From: JACPSX01 sp035288405 [NCBI: bacterium]
GTDB lineage: Bacteria > JACPSX01
Direction: 5' to 3'
Length of the DNA: 16,602 nt
NCBI GenBank assembly: GCA_035288405.1
Contig: DATEAK010000061.1
Coordinates: 1 to 16,602, forward strand
The notes beneath the pieces were generated by a model. It had not been told where the DNA came from. It saw nothing but the letters and a program-made list of their open reading frames with translations, and ran no database searches. The position numbers and the translations under genes are program-made. Shown piece by piece: positions 6,749-15,143 of the stretch. Position 1 is the first letter of the stretch; every line of letters begins with the position of its first letter.

Positions 6749-7435
6749 TTATAGCGCTGGTTTGACCGGCTCAAGAACTTCCAGAACGTTGGACAGCGGG
6801 ATTTGATTTCCCGCGACGTGAAGGATGGGAGCCCCGTTCTGGAACGAAACCCCATCCACTTTTCCGAGCAGCCATTGGTTTACCTGGACGGGTTGTCCGA
6901 GCTTATTCAAAGCCTGTATCTGGACTCGATAGATTCCGTCCGGCAGAGAAGTTCCCTGGCCACTCCGGCCATCCCACTGGTAACTATGGTCTCCCTTTGC
7001 CTGAGCAGCGCTCTGCACCTGGCGTATTACCTGCCCTGAGGAATCGTATATGCTCAGGATCACGGCTGACGAATCTTGGGCGAGCTGGTAACTGATCGGC
7101 CCGGTCGTCCCGCCGGTGAGGGTCAACGCATCCCCTGCAGCCTTGACCTGCTTACCCAAAAAATTGACTCCCTGTATACCAGCGGCAAGATTCTGTGAAG
7201 ACGTCATGGTCTGGAGCTGCTTGTTGATGCTGGTGAGCTGGTCCAGGCTGCTGAATTGCGCCATCTGGGCGGTGAAGTCGGCATTGCTCATGGGATTCAT
7301 CGGATCCTGAAACTGGAGCTGCTTGACCAGAAGGTTCATGAAATCGCTTTGCCCTAGGCTTTTTGTCCGGGTACTCTGGTTTTGGGAATTCGCCGGAGGC
7401 GACATGCTGACGGGAAGCTGGCTTGCATCAATCAT
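6749..7435 (-). CDS. flgD: Hook cap / hook assembly scaffold protein FlgD
   Basis: FlgD caps the growing hook and guides FlgE insertion; it is later discarded. The 228-aa length equals the usual size. The conserved N-terminal secretion and assembly region is clear (FMNLLVKQLQFQDPMNPMSN, then AQFSSLDQL, residues ~32-67). The C-terminal half holds the FlgD beta domains (SIYDSSGQVIRQVQ, then YQWDGRSGQG and LPDGIYRVQI, ~130-180). The ATG at 7435 has an AGGAG Shine-Dalgarno. The gap to fliK is 22 nt and to flgE 28 nt. Placement between ruler and hook genes is standard. Confidence 0.96.
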   Translation of the reverse strand: MIDASQLPVSMSPPANSQNQSTRTKSLGQSDFMNLLVKQLQFQDPMNPMSNADFTAQMAQFSSLDQLTSINKQLQTMTSSQNLAAGIQGVNFLGKQVKAAGDALTLTGGTTGPISYQLAQDSSAVILSIYDSSGQVIRQVQSAAQAKGDHSYQWDGRSGQGTSLPDGIYRVQIQALNKLGQPVQVNQWLLGKVDGVSFQNGAPILHVAGNQIPLSNVLEVLEPVKPAL

Positions 7436-7457
7436 GATTTCTCCTATCCTCGTGTCT

Positions 7458-9227
7458 TTAGGCGAAGAGGTCTAGTGCTCGCGGGTCCGAGAAGGCGGCG
7501 TTGTTCCTCCATCTCGAATCCTTTCCTCCGATCCCCGATACGTCGACGCCCTCCTCACCGAAACCAGCCGCGTTTTCCGGATCCTGGAAGGAAGGCATCC
7601 CGTGGCGCGTTTGTCCCCAGGGGTTCTCTCCCACCTGGACGAAGAGCTGGTCAACCTTGAGCCCCTGGCTCTCTAAAGCACTCCGCAAGCGGTCCATATG
7701 GGTCTGGATGACTTCCCGAACTGCGCTGGTCTCGGCGACGAATTTCGCCTGGATCCCACGGTCATCACTGATGATCTCTACGTGCAGACGCCCCAGAGAA
7801 TCGGGCTTGAGATCCAGTTCCATACGGCCGTCTCCACGCGTTAGGTGATACGCCATACGCTCCACAATCTGACTCAAGACGGGAGGGGGTGGAGTTTGGG
7901 AGCGAACCGGGATCTCCGGCATGCTGGTTTGAGAACTCTGCGTTCGGTGGCCTAAACCTTCTCCCGGCGGATTTGCCGCATCCTGGGGTGCCGAAATATT
8001 GAGGTTGGGTTCTCGCCCTCGCACCGCCTCGCGTTCAGGAGCTTGCTGGATTTCCTTGAGAAAATCCTGAGCCAGAGAGCTTGAATCATTCCTCCGGACT
8101 GCCTGTTCTTCCGGCTTTGTCGGGTTCTCCTGGCCCGAGAAATCAGGAAATGGCGGCTGCCCGTTGCTCCCTTGACTGTCCTGTCGGGTGACACCTTTGA
8201 CGGCAGAGGTCAATCTGTCTCCGACACTCTGGTCGGGATTTTTGGACTCCGGGATCAATTCCGACGGCAGGACCTGTGGATCAGGTGCCTTCCCAGACGG
8301 GACAGGCGAGTGCGATTCCTGAAATCCCTTCATCAATTGCGGTTGTACCGGCACCGGGGAAGCAGCCGTTTGATTGTCCCGCTTGCCCAGCACAGTATTG
8401 TCACTAATTGAGAGAGCATGTCTTCCGTCGACAGTGATTGGATTGCCGATCGGGCGGTTCTCGAGCTTCTCTGCTTTTTCTATAACGGCCTTTTGAGTCA
8501 TTGGAGCTGCGGCTGTCAACAGCTCGGCAGTGGTCTGAGCCTCCGGTTTTTCTTCATTGGTGGGTGCCTGGCCCGTAAGAAGATTTGCTGCGGACGGCAA
8601 AGTGGCCGCAGTTCGATTGTCCGATCTTGCCGAGTTGACGAATAGCTGCATGGCAAGGCCCGCTGGGTTTGCGGAACCCCGAGAAAGAGGCGTTTCTGTG
8701 TCCTTAGAATCTTGGGGTTCGCTACCATCGGATGCCGGGGGAGTTCCTGATGAAGGGACTGCTGCCTGCAGATTTTGAGCTGCTCCCCCCACCAGGCTTT
8801 GCAATGCTTGGATGAGGATTCCGGAAAGCTCTGGGTGTTTCGCAGATGCCCTAGGGGATTGGGAGACCGTGTCCTTGCTTTCCGGAGAGGCGTTTTCTCC
8901 GGAACTCCCGCCCTGCGACAATTGCGACAATCCACCGAGTCCCTGCGATTCATCTGCGTGGGGAGCTTCGCCCTGAGGTGCCCCCTGCCATGATTGCGAC
9001 GATGTCTTGAGCACATCGAAGGGCTTCTCCTCGCCAACCTCCGATTCCGGGGTTGGGGGAGAACCTCCAGTTTGAGACGACAGGTTCGATCCCGCAACGA
9101 AGGCCAGTATCGCCTCAAATCCGGTTGAGCTCTCGTCTCCTGCGGAATCCGCCGAGCGTCCTGTGGGCTGTGCCGATGGCGCTGCACAGCTGGTACTTTG
9201 TATAGGGAAAGGACTCGATGTACCCAC
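7458..9227 (-). CDS. fliK: Hook-length control protein FliK
   Basis: FliK is a secreted ruler that measures hook length and switches export specificity through FlhB. The C-terminal hook-length domain is clear at ~450-532 (VERMAYHLTRGDGRMELDL, LKPDSLGRLHVEI, then VREVIQTHMDRLRSALESQG and VDQLFVQVG). The preceding ~440 residues are low-complexity, rich in Ser, Pro, Gln and Gly, as expected for the ruler part. At 589 aa it is longer than the Salmonella protein (405), in line with the enlarged hook. I chose the GTG at 9227 because AGGAGA (9240-9235) lies 7 nt upstream and 39 nt of leader follow the predicted start site. The frame stays open upstream to a TTG at 9281, but that triplet lies inside the -12 promoter element. 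An ATG at 9254 is possible but lacks a Shine-Dalgarno. Confidence 0.93.
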   Translation of the reverse strand: MGTSSPFPIQSTSCAAPSAQPTGRSADSAGDESSTGFEAILAFVAGSNLSSQTGGSPPTPESEVGEEKPFDVLKTSSQSWQGAPQGEAPHADESQGLGGLSQLSQGGSSGENASPESKDTVSQSPRASAKHPELSGILIQALQSLVGGAAQNLQAAVPSSGTPPASDGSEPQDSKDTETPLSRGSANPAGLAMQLFVNSARSDNRTAATLPSAANLLTGQAPTNEEKPEAQTTAELLTAAAPMTQKAVIEKAEKLENRPIGNPITVDGRHALSISDNTVLGKRDNQTAASPVPVQPQLMKGFQESHSPVPSGKAPDPQVLPSELIPESKNPDQSVGDRLTSAVKGVTRQDSQGSNGQPPFPDFSGQENPTKPEEQAVRRNDSSSLAQDFLKEIQQAPEREAVRGREPNLNISAPQDAANPPGEGLGHRTQSSQTSMPEIPVRSQTPPPPVLSQIVERMAYHLTRGDGRMELDLKPDSLGRLHVEIISDDRGIQAKFVAETSAVREVIQTHMDRLRSALESQGLKVDQLFVQVGENPWGQTRHGMPSFQDPENAAGFGEEGVDVSGIGGKDSRWRNNAAFSDPRALDLFA

Positions 9228-9234
9228 GGCACTT

Positions 9235-9240
9235 TCTCCT
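9235..9240 (-). promoter_or_regulatory. Ribosome binding site deciding the fliK start
   Basis: AGGAGA lies 7 nt upstream of the GTG at 9227. No comparable site precedes the TTG (9281) or ATG (9254) in the same frame, so this motif favours the GTG. Confidence 0.6.
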
Positions 9241-9276
9241 GCCTCTCGAAACATCGTTAGCACCGCAGGGTCTAAA

Positions 9277-9292
9277 AGCAATCCCTATGCCA
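9277..9292 (-). promoter_or_regulatory. Sigma-54 promoter of fliK-flgD-flgE
   Basis: The minus strand reads TGGCATAGGGATTGCT, with GG at 9291-9290 and GC at 9279-9278 exactly 10 bp apart. The predicted start site is near 9266, leaving a 39-nt leader to the GTG at 9227. It sits in the 193-nt gap between motE and fliK, which is the largest break between fliJ and flgE. Confidence 0.85.
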
Positions 9293-9316
9293 TCAGCTAT
9301 TTGTATTTATTTCCGT

Positions 9317-9376
9317 GACTTAGCAGGAAGTCCCGTTCTGAGATGAGGGAACTTTTTACCACCCCTGGAAAAAGCT
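9317..9376. promoter_or_regulatory. Two inverted repeats in the motE-fliK gap
   Basis: GACTT-N6-AAGTC (9317-9332) lies about 50-65 bp upstream of the predicted fliK start site and could be a protein site. A second inverted repeat at 9350-9376 pairs AACTTTTTACC with GGAAAAAGCT around ACCCCT, with one bulge; no U tract follows it on the minus strand, so it is not a standard terminator for motE. Both are weak structural observations. Confidence 0.3.
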
Positions 9377-9420
9377 GCTCTGTAGGGAGTCTCCGCGTGA
9401 GTCCGAGTTCGATGGGAGCG

Positions 9421-9975
9421 CTAGCGGCCGGGTGGTTTGACGAGTTGTTCGCTGAGATGGGCGGCCTTCTCGGGATTCATGAAGGCCAGAATTCGGGAGG
9501 CTTGCCGTTCTTTCATGCGCTGGAATACTTTCAGCGTAGTCTCCTCCTGCATACGTTCCAGGAGAGGAGCCGCTTCTTCGGGCTTCATGCCGCTGTAGAG
9601 CTTTACCAACCGGGTGATCTTTTCTTCTTCCATCTGCCCGATCATCCCGAGACGGTCAAGGATTCGCTTTTCCGTTTGAGTGATCTCGGCCAGTCGTTTC
9701 TCCACCTCCTGCTTAAGACCTTGCAGGCGCTCCTCGTAGCGTTTCAGTGCTTCTTCGCGGCGGTCCAAATCTTCCTTGCGTTTCTCCAGAGACTGAACGA
9801 GCTGCAGATCTCTTAATGAGAGAGGAGCAGCTTCCGACGAATTGGGCCGATTCCCCTTGCTGGATTCGGCCGCAAATCCCGCCAACGGGGCCGCCGGAAT
9901 CCAGACCATGCCCAGACACACGCTGATTGTCCAGAGCAGGGCAATCCTCCGGGAGTTTCCGTTAACTTTAGGCAT
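9421..9975 (-). CDS. motE: MotE/YlxF-type periplasmic coiled-coil protein
   Basis: Proteins of this type sit between fliJ and fliK in many flagellar operons (ylxF in Bacillus). MotE in Campylobacter is described as a periplasmic stator-associated chaperone with an MgtE N-domain-like fold. The 184-aa product has an N-terminal signal or membrane segment (~10-35, IALLWTISVCLGMVW then PAAPLAGFAA), a long charged coiled coil (~55-115), and a C-terminal helical domain (LVKLYSGMKPEEAAPLLERM and ILAFMNPEKAAHLSEQL) typical of the family. The ATG at 9975 places the membrane segment at the N-terminus and overlaps the fliJ stop by 8 nt; a longer frame to 10059 only adds translated fliJ sequence. No stator genes are nearby, so the direct partner is unknown. 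Confidence 0.82.
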   Translation of the reverse strand: MPKVNGNSRRIALLWTISVCLGMVWIPAAPLAGFAAESSKGNRPNSSEAAPLSLRDLQLVQSLEKRKEDLDRREEALKRYEERLQGLKQEVEKRLAEITQTEKRILDRLGMIGQMEEEKITRLVKLYSGMKPEEAAPLLERMQEETTLKVFQRMKERQASRILAFMNPEKAAHLSEQLVKPPGR

Positions 9976-10417
9976 TGCCTTGCTCCCTGAGCCGGTTATG
10001 CCTGGCAATCTCATCGAGGATCCGGATCTCCTCGCGCATCTCTTCGTAGTCGTAGTCATGGCGGTACTTTTCTTTCAAGCGTTCGAGAACCTTTTTCTTT
10101 TTTGAAGCCTCCACAAGCTCAAGCCGCTTCATCTCCAATGCACCTTCCAGCTCGAGCACGCTCTCCTGCTGCTTGACGATTTCAGTCCCCACCCTTTCCA
10201 GATACGCCCGGTACAAGTCCATCTCCACAACCGTTACCCCTTGCTCCTGTCGAGCTTGCAGCTCGATTCTGTAGCGGCTTTTTCGATTCTCCAGATCTGC
10301 AAGACAAACCAAAGCATCTTTCCTTGCCATTTGGCACTGTGCTAATTCCTGCTGCAGCTTCTCCTCGGTCCGTTTTCTGACGCGGAGCACGGGCTCCAGG
10401 CGGAATTTGAACATCAT
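9968..10417 (-). CDS. fliJ: Flagellar export chaperone-escort protein FliJ
   Basis: FliJ is a cytoplasmic coiled-coil protein that fits into the FliI hexamer like a rotor stalk and contacts FlhA. The 149 aa match the family (147 in E. coli). The start MMFKFRLEPVLRVRKRTEE shows the usual aromatic-basic N-terminus, and the rest is almost entirely charged helix with heptad character. The ATG overlaps the fliI stop in ATGA, and the 3' end overlaps motE. Sequence conservation is low in this family, so position after fliI is a main part of the evidence. Confidence 0.92.
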   Translation of the reverse strand: MMFKFRLEPVLRVRKRTEEKLQQELAQCQMARKDALVCLADLENRKSRYRIELQARQEQGVTVVEMDLYRAYLERVGTEIVKQQESVLELEGALEMKRLELVEASKKKKVLERLKEKYRHDYDYEEMREEIRILDEIARHNRLREQGNA

Positions 10418-11736
10418 GCTTTGAAGATCTCTTCCAGTTGGGCTTGGCTCGTCTTTAAATCCACCCGTTCATCAATGGCCTGACGTAAGTAACGATTGAC
10501 CGATTCAATCATCTTGAGAGCGTAATCGATACGATCATTGCTCCCTCGCACGTAGGCTCCGATATTCACCAGATCCACAGCTCCCTGGTAGGTGGCCAAA
10601 ACTCCGCGCAGACGATTGGCAAGTTCCCGTTGTATCGGAGTGACAATGTCGATCATGAGACGGCTTATGCTTCCCAAAATGTCAATCGCAGGATACTGGT
10701 TCTGATTCGCTTGATGGCGGGATAGGACAATGTGACCATCCAAGATGGAACGAACCGTATCGGAAATCGGCTCGTTGAGATCGTCCCCTTCTACCAGCAC
10801 TGTATAGAGGCCCGTAATGCTGCCCTCTGTTGACGAGGTGCCGGCTCGCTCGAGTAACTTCGGAAGCAGGGCGAAAACCGAGGGGGTATACCCTTTCGTC
10901 GTCGGCGGCTCTCCGATCGCAAGACCGATCTCTCTCAACGCCATGGCAAACCGGGTGACGGAGTCCATCATCAGAAGGACATGCTTTCCCCGGGACCGGA
11001 AATATTCCGCAATCGCTGTCGCGATGAACGCCCCTCGCATCCGGATCAATGGAGGCTGATCCGATGTAGCCGCCACTACTACGGAGCGCCGCAACCCCTC
11101 GGGGCCGAGATTCTTCTCGATAAAATCCCGCACCTCCCGTCCGCGCTCCCCGATCAAGGCGATGACGTTGATGTCGGCGTTCGTGTAGCGAGCAATCATC
11201 CCGAGGACGGTACTTTTCCCGACACCGGATCCGGCCAGTATTCCGACCCTTTGCCCCTTTCCGCAGGTCAAAAGTCCGTTGATCGCACGGATTCCCAGGT
11301 CGAGGGGCTCTTCGATTCTCCTGCGCTGCAACGGATTGATGGGGGGAGCATAGATCGGGTATTCCTCCCGGGTGCGCACGATTTCGCCGTCGTCGATGGG
11401 ATTCCCAAGGCCGTCGATCACCCGCCCGAGAAGAGGGTCACCTACCCGGATCGTCGCCTTCTGATGGCGGGCCACGATCCGGCTGCCCGGTCGGATCCCT
11501 CGCACATCCCCCAAAGGCATGAGCAAGATCCGGTGGTCTCGGAACCCTACCACTTCCGCCACAACCCGCGATTGGCTCCCCTGGGGATAGATATCACAGA
11601 GGGCACCCACGGATGACGCCGGACCGAGCCCCTCGATGACGGTCCCTACGACCTGGATCACCTTGCCGTTTACCTGGGTTGACTGGATTTCCTTCAGAGC
11701 GTGGTGAAACTTTTGGAAATCGACAAGAGCGTCCAT
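10414..11736 (-). CDS. fliI: Flagellum-specific export ATPase FliI
   Basis: FliI is the F1-beta-like hexameric ATPase that energises unfolding and entry of export substrates. The 440-aa length is normal. The Walker A loop is intact (AGSGVGKST, residues 168-176), as are the catalytic glutamate region GERGREV (196-202) and the Walker B strand (HVLLMMDSVTR, aspartate at 258). The N-terminal beta-barrel region covers ~20-95. The ATG shares one base with the fliH stop (TGATG), and the gene overlaps fliJ by 4 nt, giving a tightly coupled fliH-fliI-fliJ group whose products form one complex. Confidence 0.98.
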   Translation of the reverse strand: MDALVDFQKFHHALKEIQSTQVNGKVIQVVGTVIEGLGPASSVGALCDIYPQGSQSRVVAEVVGFRDHRILLMPLGDVRGIRPGSRIVARHQKATIRVGDPLLGRVIDGLGNPIDDGEIVRTREEYPIYAPPINPLQRRRIEEPLDLGIRAINGLLTCGKGQRVGILAGSGVGKSTVLGMIARYTNADINVIALIGERGREVRDFIEKNLGPEGLRRSVVVAATSDQPPLIRMRGAFIATAIAEYFRSRGKHVLLMMDSVTRFAMALREIGLAIGEPPTTKGYTPSVFALLPKLLERAGTSSTEGSITGLYTVLVEGDDLNEPISDTVRSILDGHIVLSRHQANQNQYPAIDILGSISRLMIDIVTPIQRELANRLRGVLATYQGAVDLVNIGAYVRGSNDRIDYALKMIESVNRYLRQAIDERVDLKTSQAQLEEIFKA

Positions 11737-12503
11737 CAGTCCGTCCGTCGGCGCCGATAAAACTGAGTACGGAGCCCCTGCTCGATTTCATCGAGCTGCC
11801 GCTCGATGCGTCCGTCGATTTCGCCCAGGTGAGATTCCACGACGACTCCCCCCCGGGAAATATTCGGATCGCGCTCCAGGGAAAGGCTCTTGATCCCGTC
11901 GACGGAAACGAGTAGGGAGTCGCGGAATTCCATGGCGATATCAAAATCTTCAGGATTGAGGTGAACTTTCAGATCTTCCCGGTCGACGGTCTCCTGCAAA
12001 ATGGCCTTCAAAATATTCAGGATGGCCTGCGGGTTCTGCATGACTTCCTGATGGATGACTTTACGAGCGATCGCCAAAGCCAACTCAACCACTTCCTTTT
12101 CTTGACGTTCGATCAACTGCCGCCGAAGCTGACCCAATTCTTCCCCCGCCTTCAAGAAAGCGGCAATGGCCGGGCTAAGGCGCTCTTCCACCTGTTGGCG
12201 ACCCGCCGCCATCCCTTGGGCCAGCCCCTCAGACCGGGCCTGTTCCTGCAGGCGAGCGGCTTCTTCCCTGGCCTGGCGTAGAAGCTCTTCCGGCTCAGAG
12301 CGATCCACGGTGCCCGATGTCGATGATGGGTGTTCGGAAGCAGGTTGGGAGGTGGGATCTTCTCTGCACAGATCTTCAAAGACAAACACCTCGGTTTTGG
12401 GTGCAAAGACACTGGCCTTTTCGAGTTCCACATCCGGCAGATGCAGTGGCCGGCAATTGTAATCCTGCAGTTTCTCCTGGGGGATGATTTTAGACAAAGA
12501 CAT
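11736..12503 (-). CDS. fliH: Flagellar export ATPase regulator FliH
   Basis: FliH dimers hold FliI and link it to FliN in the C ring, like the peripheral stalk of F-type ATPases. The 255 aa include a variable N-terminus (~1-75), a coiled coil (~75-150, ELLRQAREEAARLQEQARSE with GLAQGMAAG glycine spacing) and a conserved C-terminal domain (ARKVIHQEVMQNPQAILNIL, then VHLNPEDFDIA and RGGVVVESHLGEIDGRIERQ). The last block resembles the delta/E subunit-like region of the family. The gene overlaps the fliG 3' end by 14 nt and has no strong Shine-Dalgarno, so translation probably depends on coupling. Confidence 0.95.
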   Translation of the reverse strand: MSLSKIIPQEKLQDYNCRPLHLPDVELEKASVFAPKTEVFVFEDLCREDPTSQPASEHPSSTSGTVDRSEPEELLRQAREEAARLQEQARSEGLAQGMAAGRQQVEERLSPAIAAFLKAGEELGQLRRQLIERQEKEVVELALAIARKVIHQEVMQNPQAILNILKAILQETVDREDLKVHLNPEDFDIAMEFRDSLLVSVDGIKSLSLERDPNISRGGVVVESHLGEIDGRIERQLDEIEQGLRTQFYRRRRTD

Positions 12504-13506
12504 CTTCGCCGCCGCGCTTGCCGATGAGGATCTTCCCTTCGTCTTCCAGTTTCTTGGCGACCCGCACGATAGCCTGCTGGGCCTTTTCCACGTCCGCCAG
12601 CCTCACAGGCCCCAAAGCCTCCAGGTCCTCCTTCAACATCATTGCAGCCCTTTCCGACATGTTACGGAAGATCTTCTCCCGAAGGCCTTCACTGGCCGTC
12701 TTCAGAGCCGGGACCAGATTATCCGTGGAAACCTCCTTCATGATTTGCTGCATGCCCCGATCGTCCACATGAATCAGGTCCTCGAATACGAACATGAGCT
12801 GACGGATCTGCTCGGCCAGGTCGGGATGAGTTTCTTCGATCTTCGAAAGGATTCCGTGCTCCATGGACTGATCCATTTGATTGAGCATTTCGGCAACGAC
12901 CTCTACCCCGCCGATCGTAGACTTGCGCACTGTCTCCACGGTGCCGGTGGCTTGGAGTTCTTTCTGCAAAACCTCCCCGAGATCCTTGAGAACTCCCGAG
13001 GGAATTCTCTCCAGCGTGGCGATCCGCAGGGCCACTTCGGACCTCAAAATCTCCGGGAGTTCGCCAAGAACCGCCGTGGCCTGCTGGGACTCCAAGTGAG
13101 CCAAAATGATGGCGATCGTCTGCGGATGCTCACCGCGGGTAAAACTGGCGATGGTTTTGGGGTCGAGCCATTTAATCGTTTCAAGACCCGTCTCTTCCGA
13201 AGGGACTGAGATGTTCTCCAGTATCCAATCGACCTTCTCGGGGTCCAAGGCCAGACTGAGCACCTTGCGCAGGTATTCTCCTCCTCCCCGTGTGAGCCCC
13301 CCACCTTCCAGGGCCTTCTGATAGAACTCCTGGGTGATCCGGTTCACCGTATCCCCCGAGACGGCATCGACCTGCGACATATAATTGCTGAGCTTCTGGA
13401 TTTCGGGTTCTTCCATGTATTTGAGAATTGCTGCAGCGATATCCTCTCCCAGGGACAGGAGGAGAATTGCGCTCTTTTCCGGTCCCGTGTACTCTTCAAT
13501 TGCCAT
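12490..13506 (-). CDS. fliG: Flagellar motor switch protein FliG
   Basis: FliG couples the MS ring to the C ring and takes the torque from the stator. The 338 aa match the family. The N-terminal domain (GPEKSAILLLSLGEDIAAAI) binds FliF. The middle domain holds the EHPQT motif (126-130), followed by IAIILAHL. The hinge MFVF (238-241) and a C-terminal torque helix rich in charged residues (about 265-300, LREKIFRNMSERAAMMLKED) are present. The ATG at 13506 has an AGAGGA Shine-Dalgarno and lies 6 nt from the fliF stop. No key motif is missing. Confidence 0.98.
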   Translation of the reverse strand: MAIEEYTGPEKSAILLLSLGEDIAAAILKYMEEPEIQKLSNYMSQVDAVSGDTVNRITQEFYQKALEGGGLTRGGGEYLRKVLSLALDPEKVDWILENISVPSEETGLETIKWLDPKTIASFTRGEHPQTIAIILAHLESQQATAVLGELPEILRSEVALRIATLERIPSGVLKDLGEVLQKELQATGTVETVRKSTIGGVEVVAEMLNQMDQSMEHGILSKIEETHPDLAEQIRQLMFVFEDLIHVDDRGMQQIMKEVSTDNLVPALKTASEGLREKIFRNMSERAAMMLKEDLEALGPVRLADVEKAQQAIVRVAKKLEDEGKILIGKRGGEDVFV

Positions 13507-13512
13507 AGTCCT

Positions 13513-15123
13513 CTACCTTTTCTCTTTCAGCCAGCTGCGAATGAGATCGGCAGTGCGCTTCGGATCCTCCTTGGCTAATCCGAGCACTTGCTCCCGATAA
13601 TTGTTGCTCTTCGTCTCCGTCAGAGTGGGAAGAGCCTCCCCAGCTTGATTACCTCCTTCAAGCTGGGCCACGGTTTTCGGGAGATCGAACTGGAGGTTCG
13701 CCGGGCTCAAAATGGTCTTTACTCTTCCCAAAATGGGCCGTACGATCAGTAAGAAAAAGAGGAGGATACCCACTCCGACGGCCGCCTGTTTGCCCACGGA
13801 CATGTACAGGTCTCGTTTGGCAGCCGCTTCCATGGCCTTTGCATCCTGTCGCAGAGAAGAAACATCGAAAGCGACGTTGGCAACCTCGATCTGGTCTCCC
13901 CTGGCCTGGCTATAACCCACAGCTTTCTTGACGATTTCACCGTACTTGTTCATTTCCTCGGCGGTGCGGGGTACGTACTTCCCTTCGGATGCACCACCGG
14001 CCGCGCTTTCGTACGTCCCGTCAATGAGAACCGCGACCGATAGTTGTTTGATGCTCCCCACAGGCTCCACGACCTTCTCAGTCACCTTGTTAATCTCGTA
14101 GTTCACCGTGGAGCTCTGGCGGCTCTGGTTCCCGGAAGACGCCGAGGCGGTGGCCGTCTGTCCCCCTCCCGGCACATTGGAACTGACTCCTGGGACTCCG
14201 CCGCTCCCGCCCGTGGCGCCCTGGAGTTTTTCTTCCGAGCGCTGTTCACTTCGCGCCACCTGGCTATCGGGGTCAAACCGTTCTTCGGTTTTTTCTCTCT
14301 GCTCGAGATTCAAGGTGGCCGTGACCCGGGCAATCGCTTTGCCGGAACCGAGAACTCTCTCCAGCATGCTCTCGATACGAGCCTCCAGGTTACGTTCCAT
14401 GTTCTGCTCGTACTCAAGCTGGTTCGAGCTCATCTGGCCTAGAGGTAAATTCTCGCCCGGCTCGGAGAGTAGCCTGCCCTGAGTATCCACTACGGTGACT
14501 TCTTCGGGGCGAAGCCCCTCCACGCTGCTGGCTACCAGGCGAGTGATCGCACGGACTTGTTCCTTGCGCAAAAGTTTTCCCGATCGCAGCTTGAGCACCA
14601 CGGAAGCTGTCGCCGGCTTTTCCTGCTTTATAAAAGCGGATTTTTCGGGCGTGACAATGTGAACTCGGGCTTGCTCCACCTCGGCCATCTGATTGATGGT
14701 GCGGGTAAGCTCACCCTGAAGAGCCCGCTGATAGTTGAGCTTTTGAACAAACTCGGTCATACCGAGATTCGTCCGATCAAAAATCTCAAATCCAACTCCC
14801 CCGCCTTGCGGAAGTCCATCCCCCGCCAGCTGCAATCTTTCTTCATAGACGTCTTTGGCAGGAACCAGGATAACGCTGCCGTTCCCCTCGATTTTGTAGG
14901 GAACCTTCTGGCCCTTGAGTCGGGCCACGATGGCCCCGGCATCCTCCTGGGAAAGGTTTGAATACAGGATCTGATAGTCGGGTCGCCCGGACCAAAGCGC
15001 CAAAGCGATTGTACTCCCGATTCCGCCCAGCACTGCGATCAGCAGGATCATGCGCTTGGCCGTAGATAGTTCCGAAAGGAAACGGGAAAACTGACTGAGG
15101 AGTTCGGAGAAGAAAGCTCCCAT
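13513..15123 (-). CDS. fliF: Flagellar MS-ring protein FliF
   Basis: FliF builds the MS ring in the inner membrane, the base on which rod, C ring and export gate assemble. The 536 aa are close to the usual 550. There are two membrane helices, at ~23-44 (MILLIAVLGGIGSTIALALW) and ~446-464 (VGVGILLFFLLIVRPILG), enclosing the periplasmic YscJ-like ring-building domains. A Gly/Ser-rich loop falls at ~300-350. The last residues (EDPKRTADLIRSWLKEK) are the conserved tail that binds FliG, whose gene follows after 6 nt. An AGGAAA Shine-Dalgarno precedes the ATG; the gap to fliE is 20 nt. Confidence 0.98.
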   Translation of the reverse strand: MGAFFSELLSQFSRFLSELSTAKRMILLIAVLGGIGSTIALALWSGRPDYQILYSNLSQEDAGAIVARLKGQKVPYKIEGNGSVILVPAKDVYEERLQLAGDGLPQGGGVGFEIFDRTNLGMTEFVQKLNYQRALQGELTRTINQMAEVEQARVHIVTPEKSAFIKQEKPATASVVLKLRSGKLLRKEQVRAITRLVASSVEGLRPEEVTVVDTQGRLLSEPGENLPLGQMSSNQLEYEQNMERNLEARIESMLERVLGSGKAIARVTATLNLEQREKTEERFDPDSQVARSEQRSEEKLQGATGGSGGVPGVSSNVPGGGQTATASASSGNQSRQSSTVNYEINKVTEKVVEPVGSIKQLSVAVLIDGTYESAAGGASEGKYVPRTAEEMNKYGEIVKKAVGYSQARGDQIEVANVAFDVSSLRQDAKAMEAAAKRDLYMSVGKQAAVGVGILLFFLLIVRPILGRVKTILSPANLQFDLPKTVAQLEGGNQAGEALPTLTETKSNNYREQVLGLAKEDPKRTADLIRSWLKEKR

Positions 15124-15143
15124 GGTATTTCCTGGTGAAAGGG

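Noticed and set aside
9976-10059. Longer motE start at 10059
   Set aside because: The added residues are out-of-frame translation of the fliJ 3' end, and would bury the signal segment behind 28 basic and polar residues.
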